A stretch of DNA of 64,000 bases from Mastacembelus armatus (GCF_900324485.2 NC_046653.1:24735147-24799146), one strand, 5' to 3'; counted from the stretch's first letter, positions 1 to 12,769 are shown. Numbers and translations: made by a program. The notes: generated by a model from the letters alone, not told the origin.

Positions 1-1156
1 AACATGGGAGGAAACACATCAAAAACACAGCTACTAGAACACCAAGAGTCCTGGCTGCTTTCAGCTCAGATGTTGTTGTTACAGTCACTGAACGCTGCAG
101 TGTGACAGCTGTAATGTGAGAGCGCATGGCCCGAGCCTGAGACACAGCCACAACAAACACTCTCATATACAGAACAACGATGACAGTAACTGGAGTAATA
201 AAGGTCACAATTGGGTCCACAATTCCTGCAATATAGCTAATGAAAATTACACACTGTCCATAGCAGGAGTTATATTTGCCTGGTTCCGTCAGTTCATCCT
301 TAAAAAAGAGAATGTTGTAGAAAGCAGAACCGAGCCAGCACAGACAAACACAGAGTTTCACTCTTCTCTCAGTGACTCTGGTGGGGTAATGCAGAGGGTC
401 ACAAATAGCCACATAACGGTCAGCTGATATGAAAATAATGTTTCCCACTGAGGTGGAGGAAATGATGTAGGACACATATTTAAGCAGAGTACATGTGAAA
501 TCACCAAGAGACCAGCAGCCTGTTTGTCGAAGGATTTCTCCAGGCATCGGCACAAGGCCCACGAGAAAGTCTGAGACAGCCAGAGAGAGGAGAAGGGTGT
601 TAGTGTTTGTGTGGAGCTGCCTGGAGGAAAAGAGACAAGTGTCATTAACCAACAAGTTGTGTTCAGTATCTCTGAATGTTTCCTGATCTGTCACATCTGT
701 AGTCACCATATGGTTAAATGTAGACTATTAAAACTACTTGGTTGAGTTCAGTGGATAGAAACCAGTGCTGATTATTTGTAGTAGACAGGATATGAACTGT
801 GGTTTCTGGTGCCAAATATCAGTCAGACATTTGTGTTTCATTGTGCATAAACAGTCAACAAGGCAGAATAGAAGTCTAGTGTGTCAACATGAACCATGAT
901 TTAGTAAAAGCCTAAAGACAGTTCTTGTAAATGTACAGCAGCTGTTCACATTTTAAGACAAAAATCATAGAGAAGTGAATCTGTGCCTGAAATGAGAGAT
1001 TGAGATGATGATGAGCAGGTTCAGAGCCACAGTGAGCACAGAGAAAAAATACAGCACAATGTGAAGGATCAAAACATCAGATTCTGGAAATGTGGACTTC
1101 CTGCAGGAGGTGTTGAGTTGTGGAAAGCAGAGCTCTGCTCCATCCTCAACCTCCAT
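1..1156 (-). CDS. TAAR gene 1 (class III-like), partial at left edge
   Basis: Two-exon olfactory GPCR. Exon 1 is 987-1156, the intron 621-986, and exon 2 runs from 620 past the window edge, which cuts it in TM6. I translated the visible exon 2 and found it open. Residue numbers below follow gene 4. Exon 1 starts MEVEDGAELCFPQLNTSC, a TAAR N-terminus with a glycosylation site at N15. It differs from most copies by Ser for Pro at residue 21 and by FFS in TM1. TM3 has Ser at 3.32 and keeps DRY. TM5 has Asp at 5.42 followed by an unusual Pro (VDPIVTF). The loop after C92 reads WSLGD where the other copies have WFLGD. Exon 1, intron and visible exon 2 match gene 2 at a constant offset of 4286 bases with no net indel, so the two are a recent tandem pair. 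Coding status of the missing C-terminus is unknown. Confidence 0.9.
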
Positions 1157-1499
1157 CTTCAGAGCCCTGCAGAGAGCTGCAGCTTTGTGAACAAAACTGA
1201 CTCATATAACTGATTTACCTCTCACCTTTTCTTAGTTCATCCCCTCCTCTTTGTGTCAGTGTCTCTGGTCTCTGAGGTCCCTCCTCCCTGTGTGTTTGTT
1301 TTTTTCTGGCTTTGTTCTTCATGTATCCCCAGTTTCACCTCCTGTTAGTACATAAGGACCAAAACTAGCTTTGTGCATTTTCCATTCCTAAAGTAAAACA
1401 CTCCAAAAGTTTCATCCAGGAAATCCGCAGAGGGAGGTTTTCAGGCCCAGTAGGTTTAAAATGATTGGTTTAGCTTTCCATTCCATTTTTGAGGCATGA
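1157..1499. other. 5' flank of TAAR gene 1
   Basis: This holds the conserved proximal block seen upstream of most copies (TGACTCATATAACTG, then ACCTCTCACCTTTTCTTAG on the plus strand), ending near 1300 at GAGGTCCCTCCTCC. The rest is unassigned. No gene is seen. Confidence 0.5.
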
Positions 1500-2545
1500 T
1501 TTTGTTTAATGTTGTACTGAAGTCTGTGAACAACATTTGAACTTAAGTATGCTTATTGTCCAGGTGTGTGAGTACCTGGTACACCGTGAGGTTAGTGGCA
1601 TCATGAAACTGTTGGAATACAGAGGGTCTAGTGAGTTGGGTAGCAGGCTCTTGGTGTTCCTTATAAGGAGCCTTTCAAAATACTTCATGATGATGGGTGT
1701 AAGTGCAATGGGGTGGTAATCATTGAAGCAGGACAGGGATGATGTCTTGAGCAGGGGTATGGTGGTGTGGGCCTTGAAACAACCAAGAGCACTGCTCAGA
1801 GTGATGTTGAAGAATTTGAGATGCGAGAATATCTGTTTGCTGGATTGCACATACTCTGAGCACTCTAGCAGCTTTTTGTGGGTTGCCTCTGTATAGAGTT
1901 TTCGTCACCTCAGTTGATGGTAGGACACAGTTCCAGGTAGTGGGGAGGAGTGTTGGTCTTCCTCGTCCCTGTGTCACTCTGCACTTGTAAACTGTGTAGA
2001 TGTCGTTCGGCACATCTGGAATGGAGGCATCACTGTTACAGGCAGGTGGAGTTGTTCTGTAGTTGGTGATAGCCTTAATGCCCTAGCACATGCACTTGGC
2101 ATTGTCATTGGCCTTGAAGTTGTTTTGCCTCTCTGATGACCTGGGACATTTGGTTCCTACTATTTTCAGGGCAGCCTCATCATATTTTTTAAAGTAGAGT
2201 CTTGGATTCTCAGCAGCGCTTTCACTTTTGCAGTCATCAGTGGCTTCTGGTTGCAGTGTGTGGTGATGATCTGACATCATTGTTGCACTTACTAATGTAT
2301 CTAGTCACTGATGTCACCTACTCCTCCAAATTAGTGACTTGCCGTGGTGTGTATACAGCCACTATGTCAACAGCAGTGAAATTCCTTGATAAATAAAAAG
2401 GTCTGCATCTGATAGTCATAAACCCCACCAGTGATGGGCCGTAACTTGAAACTAGTACTGAGATTTTGCAGCGTTCCATGTTGGTGTAAACACAAAAACC
2501 ACTACCAGGAGATGGAGAGCTATGTTTTCTGTTGTCAGTCATGGA
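1500..2545 (-). mobile_element. Decayed LINE (endonuclease and reverse transcriptase fragments)
   Basis: On the minus strand, 2542-2318 encodes CRPFYLSRNFTAVDIVAVY, the typical endonuclease stretch of fish jockey/L2/Rex-like LINEs. Further along, 2013-1506 encodes reverse-transcriptase-like words in changing frames: NPQKAARVLRVCA (for the usual NPRKAAGPD), then FNDYHPIALTPIIMKYFERL and SLLPNSLDPL. Order and spacing fit one ORF2 carrying several frameshifts and deletions. It is clearly dead. Clade assignment is uncertain without a database search. Confidence 0.8.
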
Positions 2546-3990
2546 CAGACATCATCTGCCCATTCAGTTCTATTGCTCCGGTTTGGGAGTGACAACCACA
2601 GGTAGTGTTTTGCCACCCACATGGACAGCAGGTGAGATTCGCCCAAGTGGTTTCCACAGCCAACAACTATGTCCCTCCCAGCCCTTTCCAGCCACCGTCA
2701 AATGCTGTCTCTCGTTGCCAAATGGGCACTCCCTCATGCTATTACCAACCCACCATCTCTCTTTGGCAGCACTTTCCAGCCACTGTTCTCTGGCACATTC
2801 TGCTGCCAGCTGAGACGAACTCCTGTGATGATCACTGGCTACCAGTTCCTCCCCTTACATAGCCAGGTCACTAGGAAATCAGACTCAGCTGTGCTTACTA
2901 AGCTCACGGGCAGACTCTGATGTCACATTCTCATTTTTTATTTGTTTTTTTTTTTTTTTTAATCAGTCCTATTATTTAGATTATACTAGGGCAAAACTAA
3001 GTAATCATTTTTTATGACTTACTAAATTGCAGAATACATTAAATATATCTTTTTTCTGTTATCTTGAAACTGCTGAATAAAGAACATAAACTTGTAGTCA
3101 AAATTAAATATCTTTGTTTTCACAATAACTTGTATAGAGACTAAGGTGTGCATAGCCCCTCTGACATATCTATAAAAAAAAAAAAAAAGAAGGCTGTTAT
3201 CTGTTGGACTACACCCTCCATTTCAAATTTCTCTACAACAAAGTATGTTTGCAGCTTGGTATTTTCCACCAACCAGAACAGCAGCTATGATGAGGAGGAC
3301 TAAAGTGGTCTTCACAGTGACATTATTTCAGGCCAGTGAATTTGAAGGTAGTGGGTGACACTTCAGGAAGAAAATTGGATAAAATCCTGTACCTCAGCCT
3401 AAAACTTTGATTAGAAACCTGTACAGTTTAATTGTCAGGTTGGGTGATTTGCCTCTTTAATGTGAGGCTGAGTTGGACTCCTGTACTGGAGTACTAAAGT
3501 AACTGTAGGAAATACAATGTGAGCTTTCACTTGTTGCAGCTATAACTTGACTTTTGTGAGGAGTCCCAGCTACATATCCGTTAACTAGTTAGTTCATGTT
3601 GTGGCCTGTCACAGGAGAAGCACATTACTGATTGAGTCATTTCTGCTGCTGCATTTACAATTCCTACATACTTCACCCACCCACATCTCATTTGTGCAAT
3701 ATATGGAGCACAGGTATATAAAATATTGTAAAGTGCATTAAGGTGATTGTATTGGGATTTGGTGCTGTACAAATAAATTGCATTGAATAGAAAATATGAA
3801 GTTTAGTTATTAGTTTCTACCAACTTGTGAAACTGCTCATTTTGTGTGACAAATATTTTTCTCCATCATATTTTATTTTCTTAAAACATGAAATAGCAGT
3901 TCCAGAGAAAATCAATACAATCATATAAAAACAAATGACAACAAAATGATCTTAGTCATTATTTGCAATCCCTACCTAAAACTGAATGCA
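2546..3990. other. Intergenic, no gene recognised
   Basis: A poly-T run near 2943-2961 and a poly-A run near 3174-3188 suggest retroelement tails. There is no coding stretch with family resemblance. The last part runs into the 3' flank of gene 2. Confidence 0.4.
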
Positions 3991-4092
3991 GTAATTTAGT
4001 TTACTTGTATGCAGCACTGGTTATATACTGTATACAGAGAGAGAGAATTGAGGACTTTCACTTCACTTTTTTGGAAATCATATAAGCACTCT

Positions 4093-5442
4093 CTACAGTA
4101 TGTTGGCCTCACAAGATCCAGGTTGCAGAATCTGAAGAGTGACAATGAGTTTAACAGTTTTTCTAAACCAGGGATAAAACAAGGCATAGATCAGAGGGTT
4201 CAGACAGGAGTTAAAGTAGAACAGATAGTTTACGTAAGATGAGAATAAACCATTGACCAAGTTCTCCCCTGCAAGAGACAAACAGTAATATGGGAAGAAA
4301 CACATCAAAAACACAGCTACTAGAACACCAAGAGTCCTGGCTGCTTTCAGCTCAGATTTTGTTGTTAGAGTCACTGAACGCTGCAGTGTGACAGCTGTAA
4401 TGTGAGAGCGCATGGCCCGAGCCTGAGACACAGCCACAACAAACACTCTCATATACAGAACTATGATGACAGTAACTGGAGCAATAAAAGTTACAACAAC
4501 ATCCACAGCTCCTATGATGTCATCAATGAAAAACACACACTGTCCATAGCAGGAGTTATATTGGCCTGGTTTAGTCAGATCATCCTTAAAATAGAGACCG
4601 TTGTAGAAAACAGAACTGAGCCAACACAGACAAACACAGAGTTTCACTCTTCTCTCAGTGACTCTGGTGGGGTAATGCAGAGGGTCACAAATAGCCACAT
4701 AACGGTCAGCTGATATGAAAATAATGTTTCCCACTGAGGTGGAGGAAATGATGTAGGACACATATTTAAGCAGAGTACATGTGAAATCACCAAGAAACCA
4801 GCAGCCTGTTTGTCGAAGGATTTCTCCAGGCATCGGCACGAGCCCCACGAGAAAGTCTGAGACAGCCAGAGAGAGGAGGAGGGTGTTAGTGTTTGTGTGG
4901 AGCTGCCTGGAGGAACAGAGAAAAGTGTCAATAACCAACAAGTTGTGTTCAATATCTCTGAATGTTTCCTGATCTGTCACATCTGTAGTCACCATATGGT
5001 TAAGTGTCATCTATTAAAACTACTTGGTTGAGTTCAGTGGATAGAAACCAGTGCTGATTATTTGTAGTAGACTGGACATGAACTGTGGTTTCTGGTGTCA
5101 AATATCAGTCAGACATTTGTGTTTCATTGTGCACAAACAGGCAACAAGGCAGAATAGAAGTCTAGTGTGTCAACATGAGCCATGATTTAGTAAAAGCCTA
5201 AAGACAGTTCTTGTAAATGTACAGCAGCTGTTCACATTTTAAGACAGAAATCATAGAGAAGTGAATCTGTGCCTGAAGTGAGAGATTGAGATGATGATGA
5301 GCAGGTTCAGAGCCACAGTGAGCACAGAGACAAAATACAGCACAATGTGAAGGATCAAAACATCAGATCCTGGAAATGTGGGCTTCCTGCAGGAGGTGTT
5401 GAGTTGTGGAAAGCAGAGCTCTGCTCCATCCTCAACCTCCAT
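4093..5442 (-). CDS. TAAR gene 2 (class III-like), two exons, intact
   Basis: Coding exons are 5273-5442 and 4093-4906, giving 327 residues; the intron is 4907-5272. Seven TM segments are complete, with N46 (1.50), D74 (2.50), C100 (3.25), S107 (3.32), DRY at 124-126, D192 (5.42), P200 (5.50) and the TAAR TM7 signature NSCLNPLIYALFYPWF. TM6 reads CFFP instead of the CWxP of most class A receptors. ECL2 carries LTKPGQYNSC as in gene 4, and ECL3 reads ENLVNGLFSSY, a version not seen elsewhere here. The start is the first ATG of the conserved MEVEDGAELC block, which supplies TM1. Ligand is unknown. By family it should sense amines in olfactory neurons; D5.42 is the likely amine contact (inference from work on this clade). 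Confidence 0.93.
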
Positions 5443-5640
5443 CTTCAGAGCCCTGCAGAGAGCTGCAGCTTTGTGAAGAAAACTGACTCATATAACTGAT
5501 TTACCTCTCATCTTTTCTTAGTTCATCTCCTCCTCTTTGTTTCAGTGTCTGCTGAGGTCCCTCCTCCTTGTGTGAGTGTTCAAGAAACCCAAACCTGTTT
5601 ACACACTTACATAGTACCTGGACTCTATCTTCTCTTGGGG
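5443..5640. promoter_or_regulatory. 5' proximal block of TAAR gene 2
   Basis: This is the same conserved block as upstream of gene 1: TGACTCATATAACTG about 40-50 bases upstream of the ATG, an AP-1-like core in reverse, then TCATCTTTTCTTAG. It may be 5' UTR or promoter; conservation here mostly reflects recent duplication. Confidence 0.3.
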
Positions 5641-6500
5641 CCAAATTCTGATGGCCACCATGTAAATTATTGTATTAGTCTGTTTTTTCTCATGTCTGTA
5701 CTGTTTTACATTTATAGATAGTGATTTCTACCCTGATAAAACAAAAAGGAGGATAAATAAGTCAAGTCATGAAAGATTCACTTCAAATACATTATGTTTT
5801 GGATGTATACTAATATAGTAACAAACACATGGCTGTCCTTATTTTTTAAAAACTTTTCCAGAGCAATGCGGTTTTGGGCTGTAGTCGTCTATATCCATAT
5901 TTGTTTGTGTCCATCAAATGACATGACCAAATATTCTGAACAAAATGACAATGTATGATGTCTCATTTACCTCCTCTGTATTAGGAGGCAGAAGTGAGAT
6001 ACTTAGAATTAGATCACTGTATGTGTGAGCTGAGTGTGTATACTAGAGCTGCAACAGGATCACCTCCATCAGCTACCACTAATTGGTTTATAATAATCTC
6101 CTCTTGCTGATAGCTTTGGAGTCAGTAAATCATGTGGCACTTTTTCCTTTCTGAGATTTAGTTACTGATTCATACTTTTGTGTCTATCTGCTTTACGTTG
6201 GGTTAAAAATGTGTAGCTGCTTTTGTTGTCAGGGTCTCAGACATAGATTGAACGCAAATGTACAACTGCGAGACAAGTGTAGGCATATGAGGAGAAAGGT
6301 CAAGATGTGAAATGCAGACCACTTGCAATTACGCCCCTATACTCTTGTGTTTTGCACTTTTTTAGCTTAGCTTGAGTAATATGCCTGTGTGAGAAATGGT
6401 AACACTGCAACTACAAATAGTAAACGTTATTAATGAGCATTTTTTTTTTTTTTTGTTTATGATTAATGTTGCTAATGGCATGAATGTCAATGATCATGCG
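5641..6500. other. Intergenic, no gene recognised
   Basis: AT-rich sequence with a poly-T run near 6441-6454. I see no coding similarity, repeat end or RNA gene. Confidence 0.4.
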
Positions 6501-6502
6501 TT

Positions 6503-6963
6503 AGGCTGGGGACACACTAGATGATTTTAAGCCCAATTTCATCTCCGATTTTCCCCCTCCAGTGATTGTGGGGGCGTGGCCCGATTCCAACTTTGTCGCA
6601 ACCGATTATTTGTCTTAACAATCCTCAAGTGTGTGGTGTCAACACAGTTATTTTACTGCTCCTGAATGGGGTGGAGCCTCAATTGTAAATATCAAACATG
6701 TTGTTACAATATTGAATTTGGGGAAACTGCAGAATGCCCTCAATAGCCAACGAGAGAGAAGAGTCCAGAAAACTTTGCCAACAGGATACTGTGTACCTTT
6801 ATGCCTCACAAACATGGTACATACTACAATCAGTAAGTCTTGTTGAATCCTCTGGTGTGTTCAGAGGATTATAAGATTAAAAATCCTCTGAAACTGTTAT
6901 GACTGTGGTCTCCCATGTTTTTAAAATTTGTGATGATTTTAAAATCATTTAGTGTCTCCCTAG
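6503..6963. mobile_element. Non-autonomous TIR element
   Basis: The left end reads AGGCTGGGGACACACTAGAT followed by GATTTTA. The right end, read in reverse, is CTAGGGAGACACTAAATG followed by ATTTTA. These are imperfect inverted repeats of about 25 bases around a 460-base body with no transposase. No clear target duplication is visible, so the superfamily is not assigned. Confidence 0.5.
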
Positions 6964-6964
6964 T

Positions 6965-7500
6965 TGTAGATATTTTATTAGTCATCTAGAAGTTGAGTCA
7001 TGGCAAATGGACTTCTAGTTTTTAGGTCGAAATGTTTCATTACTCATACGAGTAGCTTCATCAGTCTAAGAGAAAGCTAGTATGGAAACTAAATTTATCT
7101 TACATGTTGGTTTCACTTTACCCCTAGCCCAAATAGTCTCATTATGTGAGCTATGTAAATAGGGTGAGAGTCGTTAGACCCACATTCCTGAGTTGGTTGC
7201 ACTTCAAACCTGGCCTGAATAGGCTCAATAGAACAATAGAAGTGAGCTCAGGGGAGGGTTGGTAGGATCGAATGGTCGACCGGTGACACCTCTGATTCAC
7301 CAACTGGCTGCAGAGTGTGTTCTCCCTGGAAGACATTCAGTGTCTTCTTTATTTTCAGGGGAACAGAGGGCAGCCAGTAGATTGAAGACAAGTTATGTCT
7401 GAGACCAACACCCCTGTTAAGGGAGGGGATTGCCACTTGAACATATATAGCTTCTCTGACCCCTGTCTCAAACCACCTATCTTCTCTGTCCAAAACATGT
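6965..7500 (-). mobile_element. Penelope-like element fragment
   Basis: On the minus strand 7493-7400 encodes MDREDRWFETGVREAIYV and then IPSLNRGVGLRHNLS, which matches the end of the GIY-YIG endonuclease region of fish Penelope-like elements as I know them (EDRWFERGVKEAIYV, SLNRGGGLRHHLS). The downstream tail 7080-6970 contains the familiar GTAATGAAACATTTCGACCT motif. It is a 3' fragment only. Confidence 0.7.
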
Positions 7501-7739
7501 GCAATTAATCATCATGTCCCCCCCATGTCACTTGACTCCTCAGCCTGACTTTGCAGACTCTTTCCCATTGTCCCTTATTCCAAGATTTGTTGCAAGTAGA
7601 CTGCCTACAGGTCACCTATTCTGGTGGCTATGTGGTGTTTTGTTCTACCCGTCACACTTTCTGCTGTCATAATTTCTGTTTTTACTACTCTGACTTCTCT
7701 CCAGTACAGCATCTCTACCTCTCCCCCACCCGCCACCTG

Positions 7740-8660
7740 CAGATTGTGCATACCTCTGAACATGTTGGGAGACAGTTGAAGAGACTCCACTGTGCCAAGT
7801 TTGCAGGCCCTGATGATGTGAGCCCCAAGCTCCTCAAAGCCAGTGCCTCACACCTTTATTGAGTCCTTCACCATCACTTCAGAAGGAGCTTGAGTCTTCA
7901 GACATTATATCTTCTTCATATGCTGAAGACACCATGTCTCTGTGGCCCTAAAGACTACAGTAGCACAGACAGTACATAACATGATGATGCTGGAGAAACC
8001 AATCATTGAAAAGCTGCAGCCCATGATCACGATTGTACCCTTTACACTTTGCCTAATTTTCTTTGATTAGGAGTTGAGGAAAAGCCAAGATAAGTCTCAT
8101 GTCTGCCTACCTGCACAAGCTGATGAGCACTGTGAGGGTGTATGTTTGACTTCTCAAATGAGAAACTGACTGAAATGCAGGTGGGTACACCCCTTGTTTC
8201 CTGTGTTGTTGTGAACCCGTATGCGTATCTGCAGCACTGTATAATGTACTGAGTGATCAGCATCACTGGGGCTCTGTAGAGGACTGTCCTCTCTCTTCTT
8301 TACCCGCTACACCACAGCCTTCAGCTACTGCATGGAGACCTGCTACCTTCAGAAGTTTTCTGATGACTCTGCAGTAGTTGAAGCTTTGTCACTTGATGTG
8401 TGCAGAGTCCCCTGCAGCTCAATGCCAAAAACAAAGGAACTGGTGATTGACATGAGGACAACTTGAGCTCCAGTTAGACAGGCAGCATTATACACTGCAT
8501 ATGGATGCAACACCCAGTCGATGATGCATTGGAATGGGACTGGGACACTGAACAAGCTGAATGGAAGTGTCACAAACTGGTATGACCCGTGTGAAGAGGA
8601 GACCATTTTCCACAGGATTCTAGAGACGTTGTAAAAAATGGAGCTGTGTCAGGTCATCCC
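7740..8660 (+). mobile_element. Decayed LINE reverse transcriptase fragment
   Basis: Plus-strand words in shifting frames: AGPDDVSPKLLKASASHL near 7803-7860, then YCMETCYLQKFSDDSAVV near 8320-8382 (the reverse transcriptase FADD-type catalytic box), then QLNAK.KELVIDMRTT near 8410-8465. Order fits fish LINE ORF2, with frameshifts and deletions. It is dead and its clade is unassigned. Confidence 0.7.
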
Positions 8661-10333
8661 AGGAGGTTGTTGATCTGGGGAGTAAACATCAAATTGTGAT
8701 ATTTCATTATTTCATTGATTTCATTTTGTCAGAATTGAATAGATCCATCCTTCTTTACCACCCGAACGATGGGACTGCATCACTTTCAGTTCTGCTTGCA
8801 CAATCCTTCATTTGTGGTCTGGCGGTCTGTACAGCCTCAAACACACCATCAGCCCTCACTGAATGTGGTGTTCTATATATGTTGTGTGACCAGGCGTAGT
8901 GGAGGAACATGTCTGCAAGACAATGTCGCAGTGCTTTAACATCTGCTCTCTGTATAGGATAGGTGTAACTCGTAACACTTCACATCCCAATGTAAATTTC
9001 CTTAGCCTCATTAGAGGCTCTGCAGATTTTGCTGTACCTGGATGGAGCAAATTCTCCTGTGATAGGTACTCCAGTTAATTAAGTTTTGTGCTCAGATCCC
9101 GAACGTATTGAAGTTAATTTTTACACAGGCTTGGACCTATCCTCTCATTTATATTTAGGAAGTGTCATTTTATGTAGGGTTCACCACCAAAGCTGGGAAA
9201 CTCAATCTCCGTTCCCCTAAGCTTGCCACCAGCTTCCATCTGGAGCTTGGTCTGTGCCTGCACACTGCGCCTGCTTGATCCCTTACTGAACACCCCCACC
9301 TCCACCACCATCTGGACCAGGGAGTCCGCTGCTTGCAAGTTTGTCATGTCATCCAAACCATGTTCTCCACCAATGTAAGAGGTGTTGGTAATAAGGAAAC
9401 TGTGCTCAAAGTATCTCTCAAAAATAAAATTCCTCGTGATGTGCTCTTCTGCTCATGGTAATGACTAATGGGAGCGACATGAGTCAACAGAACAGGGTCA
9501 TTCTCTTTGTTCAGTTGGTTAGCTGTCCTGTACTGGGTAAACATTTCTTTCAGTCTGACCACTCCACTGGTTTCTCAAAACTGTTTTCCAGTGATTGAAT
9601 TTAGGTAATCTTCATCCCACTTCTGACACCATGTAACAAACAGGTTTGTTTATTTTAAAGTATAAGAGTTCTGTTGGTGCAACAGTGCTAGGTTTTATTG
9701 GCACAGTTTTATCCACACTCTGCTCAACAACTTCAGTGAGTAACTGTTGTAAAGCACAACCATATCAGAACATAGGATCATCCACAAGATCATAGATCAG
9801 ATGGCACTTTATTGGAGAGTAAAAATATGCTGAATAGCCAAATCTTGAAACTGTTTTTGCCAGACGCAGAGCTAGGTGAGCTATTTAGCTTGGCCAGCAC
9901 TCTATGGCTCACAGTCTGATCAGGTTTCCTTGAGGTTTGAGGGACTGAGGGCCAGTAAACCCTTATAATCTTGGTGTCATCATACCTGACGAGACACATA
10001 GTGGCTATATTTATGTCATGGGCAATGGCAAATGTCTTGATGGAAGTACTAAGAATGTCGTGGTTCAGTGGAGTAGGGCTGGAAAAGCTCTCTGACCCCA
10101 TATTGGAGTAGCAAAGTAGCTACATGAGACAGTGGTGCAAGAGCAAACAAAACAAACAAGTACAGCATAAGGCGTAGACTTGTCTGGCCATGTTATGTCC
10201 ATTGACCATTAACAGAAGGAACAATGCAATACACTGGACCAGGAAAATCTAATTGAATCCAAAATTAAAACACTCTTGTGCCTCTGATTGATTTGGTTAT
10301 CTCTTAATGATCATGTTAAACGCACTAACTGAT
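8661..10333. other. Intergenic, no gene recognised
   Basis: Several short open frames, the longest 103 codons at 9790-10101 on the minus strand, have no family resemblance I can name. The stretch is probably old repeat debris. Confidence 0.35.
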
Positions 10334-10341
10334 GAAGTGCA

Positions 10342-11070
10342 CAGTGTTAATTTCGTTGACGAAGTATTTTCGTTATAATTTTCACTGACGAAAACGAGAA
10401 AAATTAAGTGATGACGACAAAAACTATAATCAAAATATATTGACATTTTCGTTGACTAATACAAACGAGACCAAAATGTGAGTGAGGGACGTTTTTCGAA
10501 AAGATCCAATCAGAATTAATCTTAGATGCACACGCACATTTGAAAAGTAACTGATCCACCTAGCGAAGCTGGATGCGCGAGTACATGACATCATCATCAT
10601 AGCCTACACTGGGTTTCTGTCTGACTTAAACTATAATGAAATGGCAACAGCTGGGAGAAAATGAAGAGAAGATATATGGGTCAGTTTCATGTTTGATGCA
10701 ATGACATTACTGCTAAATACAGTTTTTCTCTTAAATATTTTGGAGTTGCTCTTTTGCTTTAAAGAATGAAGAATGTCATATGCAGTTTATAAACAATGCA
10801 TATCTAATTTTTGGTCTTTTATGGAAAGGCCATATTCCATATATATATTTAATGAAACTTTTTTATTTAATTTGAATTTTTAATATTTTGTATATTACAA
10901 TAGTTTTACTAAATTACACTTAAATTAAACCCAATATATTTTAGACTAAAACTAGACTAAAACTAAAACAAAGCAGATGACTAAAATATGACTAAAACTA
11001 AAATTGCATTTTAGTCAAAAGACTATGACTTAAAACTAAATTAAAACCTGCTGTTATTAAATTAACACTG
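10342..11070. mobile_element. Non-autonomous hAT-type element with 8-bp target duplication
   Basis: It starts CAGTGTTAATTT and ends AAATTAACACTG, perfect 12-base inverted ends. It is flanked by the 8-base direct repeat GAAGTGCA at 10334-10341 and 11071-11078. An 8-base duplication and CAG/CTG ends are hAT hallmarks. The body, with many CTAAAACTAAA words, has no transposase. A right-end piece of the same family lies at about 43950-44056. Confidence 0.85.
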
Positions 11071-11078
11071 GAAGTGCA

Positions 11079-11416
11079 TTTCTGATTCTGTCATTGTAAC
11101 GTACTGATGCCAAATGACTCTATCAATATGAGACACAAAAGGTAGGTCTACTGTACAAAAATAACATGGTTAGGTTAGATGTAGATGATTAAATTTAGGA
11201 ACAAAATCTGTTTAAGAAAAAAACTCTGTGGTTATGTTTAGACATAAAATGATATGGTTAGCCTTTGGTATTTCCATAGGAATGAGAACGGCTGGAGTGA
11301 CAGTATTCTCAAATACTGTACTATATTATACATACAGAGAGAAGAGATTTTTCACTTCTACTTTTTGGACAGTGACAACCATGTGTAGAGCAGATTTCAT
11401 TCCACTCACAGCCTCT
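11079..11416. other. 3' flank of TAAR gene 3
   Basis: It contains the conserved pre-stop flank (ACAGAGAGAAGAGATTTTTCACTTCTACTTTTTG) known from the other copies, and otherwise AT-rich unassigned sequence. No gene is seen. Confidence 0.4.
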
Positions 11417-12769
11417 CTACATTATTTTGGCCTCACAAGACCCAGACTGCCGAATCTGAAGAGTGACAATGAGTTTAAAGGTTTTTCTAAACCAGGGATA
11501 AAACAAGGCATAGACCAGAGGGTTCATACATGAGTTACAATAGAATAGATAGAGCACAAATGAGGCAAATGAAGCATTGCCTAAGTTCTCCTTTGCAAGG
11601 CAGGCACAGTAATATGGACAGAAACACGTTAGAAATAGAGCAACTAGAACACCAAGAGTCCTGGCTGCTTTCAGCTCAGACTTCATTTTTGTTACAGTCA
11701 TCGAACGATGCTGTGTGACAGCTGTAATGTGAGAGCGCATGGCCCGAGCCTGAGACACAGCCACAACAAACACTCTCATATACAGAACTATGATGACAGT
11801 AACTGGAGCAATAAAGGTCACAACAACATCAACAATTCCTGCAATATAGCTAATGACAAACACACACTGTCCGTAGCAGGAGTTATATCTGCCTGGTTCA
11901 GTCAGATCATCCTGTACAATTACACTGCAGTAGAAAACAGAACTGAGCCAACACAGACAAACACAGAATTTCACTTTTCTCTCAGTGACTCTGGTGGGGT
12001 AATGCAGAGGGTCACAAATAGCCACATAACGATCGACTGATATCAGAACCATGTGTCCGATTGAGGTGGATGTAACAATGAAGGAGACATAATTATAACA
12101 AAAACACATGAGATCACCAAGAAACCAGCAGCCTGTTTGTCGAAGGATTTCTCCAGGCATCAGCACAAGGCCCACGAGAAAGTCTGAGACAGCCAGAGAG
12201 AGGAGGAGGGTGTTAGTGTTTGTGTGGAGCTGCCTGGAGGAAAAGAGAAAAGTGTCATTAACCAACAAGTTGTGTTCAATATCTCTGAATGTTTCCTGAT
12301 CTGTTACATCTGTAGTCACCATATGGTTAAGTGTAGACTATTAAAACTACTTGGTTGAGTTTAGTGGATAGAAACCAGTGCTGATTATTTGTAGTAGACA
12401 GGACATGAACTGTGGTTTCTGGTGCCAAATATCAGTCAGACATTTGTGTTTCATTGTGCACAAACAGTCAACAAGGCAGAATAGAAGTCTAGTGTGTCAA
12501 CATGAGCCATGATTTAGTAAAAGCCTAAAGACAGTTTTTGTAAATGTACAGCAGCTGTTCACATTTGAAGACAAAAATCATAGAGAAGTGAATCTGTGCC
12601 TGAAGTAGGAGATTGAGATGATGATGAGCAGGTTCAGAGCCACAGTGAGCACAGAGACAAAGTACAGCACAATGTGAAGGAACAAAACATCAGATTCTGG
12701 AAATGTGGGCTTCCTGCAGGAGGTGTTGAGTTGTGGAAAGCAGAGCTCTGCTCCATCCTCAACCTCCAT
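11417..12769 (-). CDS. TAAR gene 3 (class III-like), most divergent copy
   Basis: Coding exons are 12600-12769 and 11417-12233, 328 residues; the intron is 12234-12599. It is the most divergent receptor in the window. TM3 starts CFCYNYVS, TM4-ECL2 reads FYCSVIVQDDL, ICL2 has ERKVKFC, and ICL3 has TQHRS where the others have TLQRS. It keeps S3.32, DRY, D5.42, P5.50 and the TM7 signature, so it looks functional. The extra residue relative to gene 4 lies in ICL3 (a Met before KSELKA), shared with genes 8 and 11. Its exon 1 resembles those of genes 1 and 2 (TFPESD). Both flanks hold old repeats rather than the X, Y or Z cassettes seen to the right, which fits an older member of the array. Confidence 0.92.

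Noticed and set aside
4402-4972. Plus-strand open frames over exon 2 (MRAHGPSLRHSHNKHSHIQ and MKSPRNQQPVCRR types), repeated in most copies
   Set aside because: They are antisense shadows of the receptor coding sequence. They recur only because the exon recurs, and their changes follow receptor codon positions.
9790-10101. 103-codon minus-strand frame as a possible gene
   Set aside because: No family resemblance, no paralogue in the window, surrounded by repeat debris.
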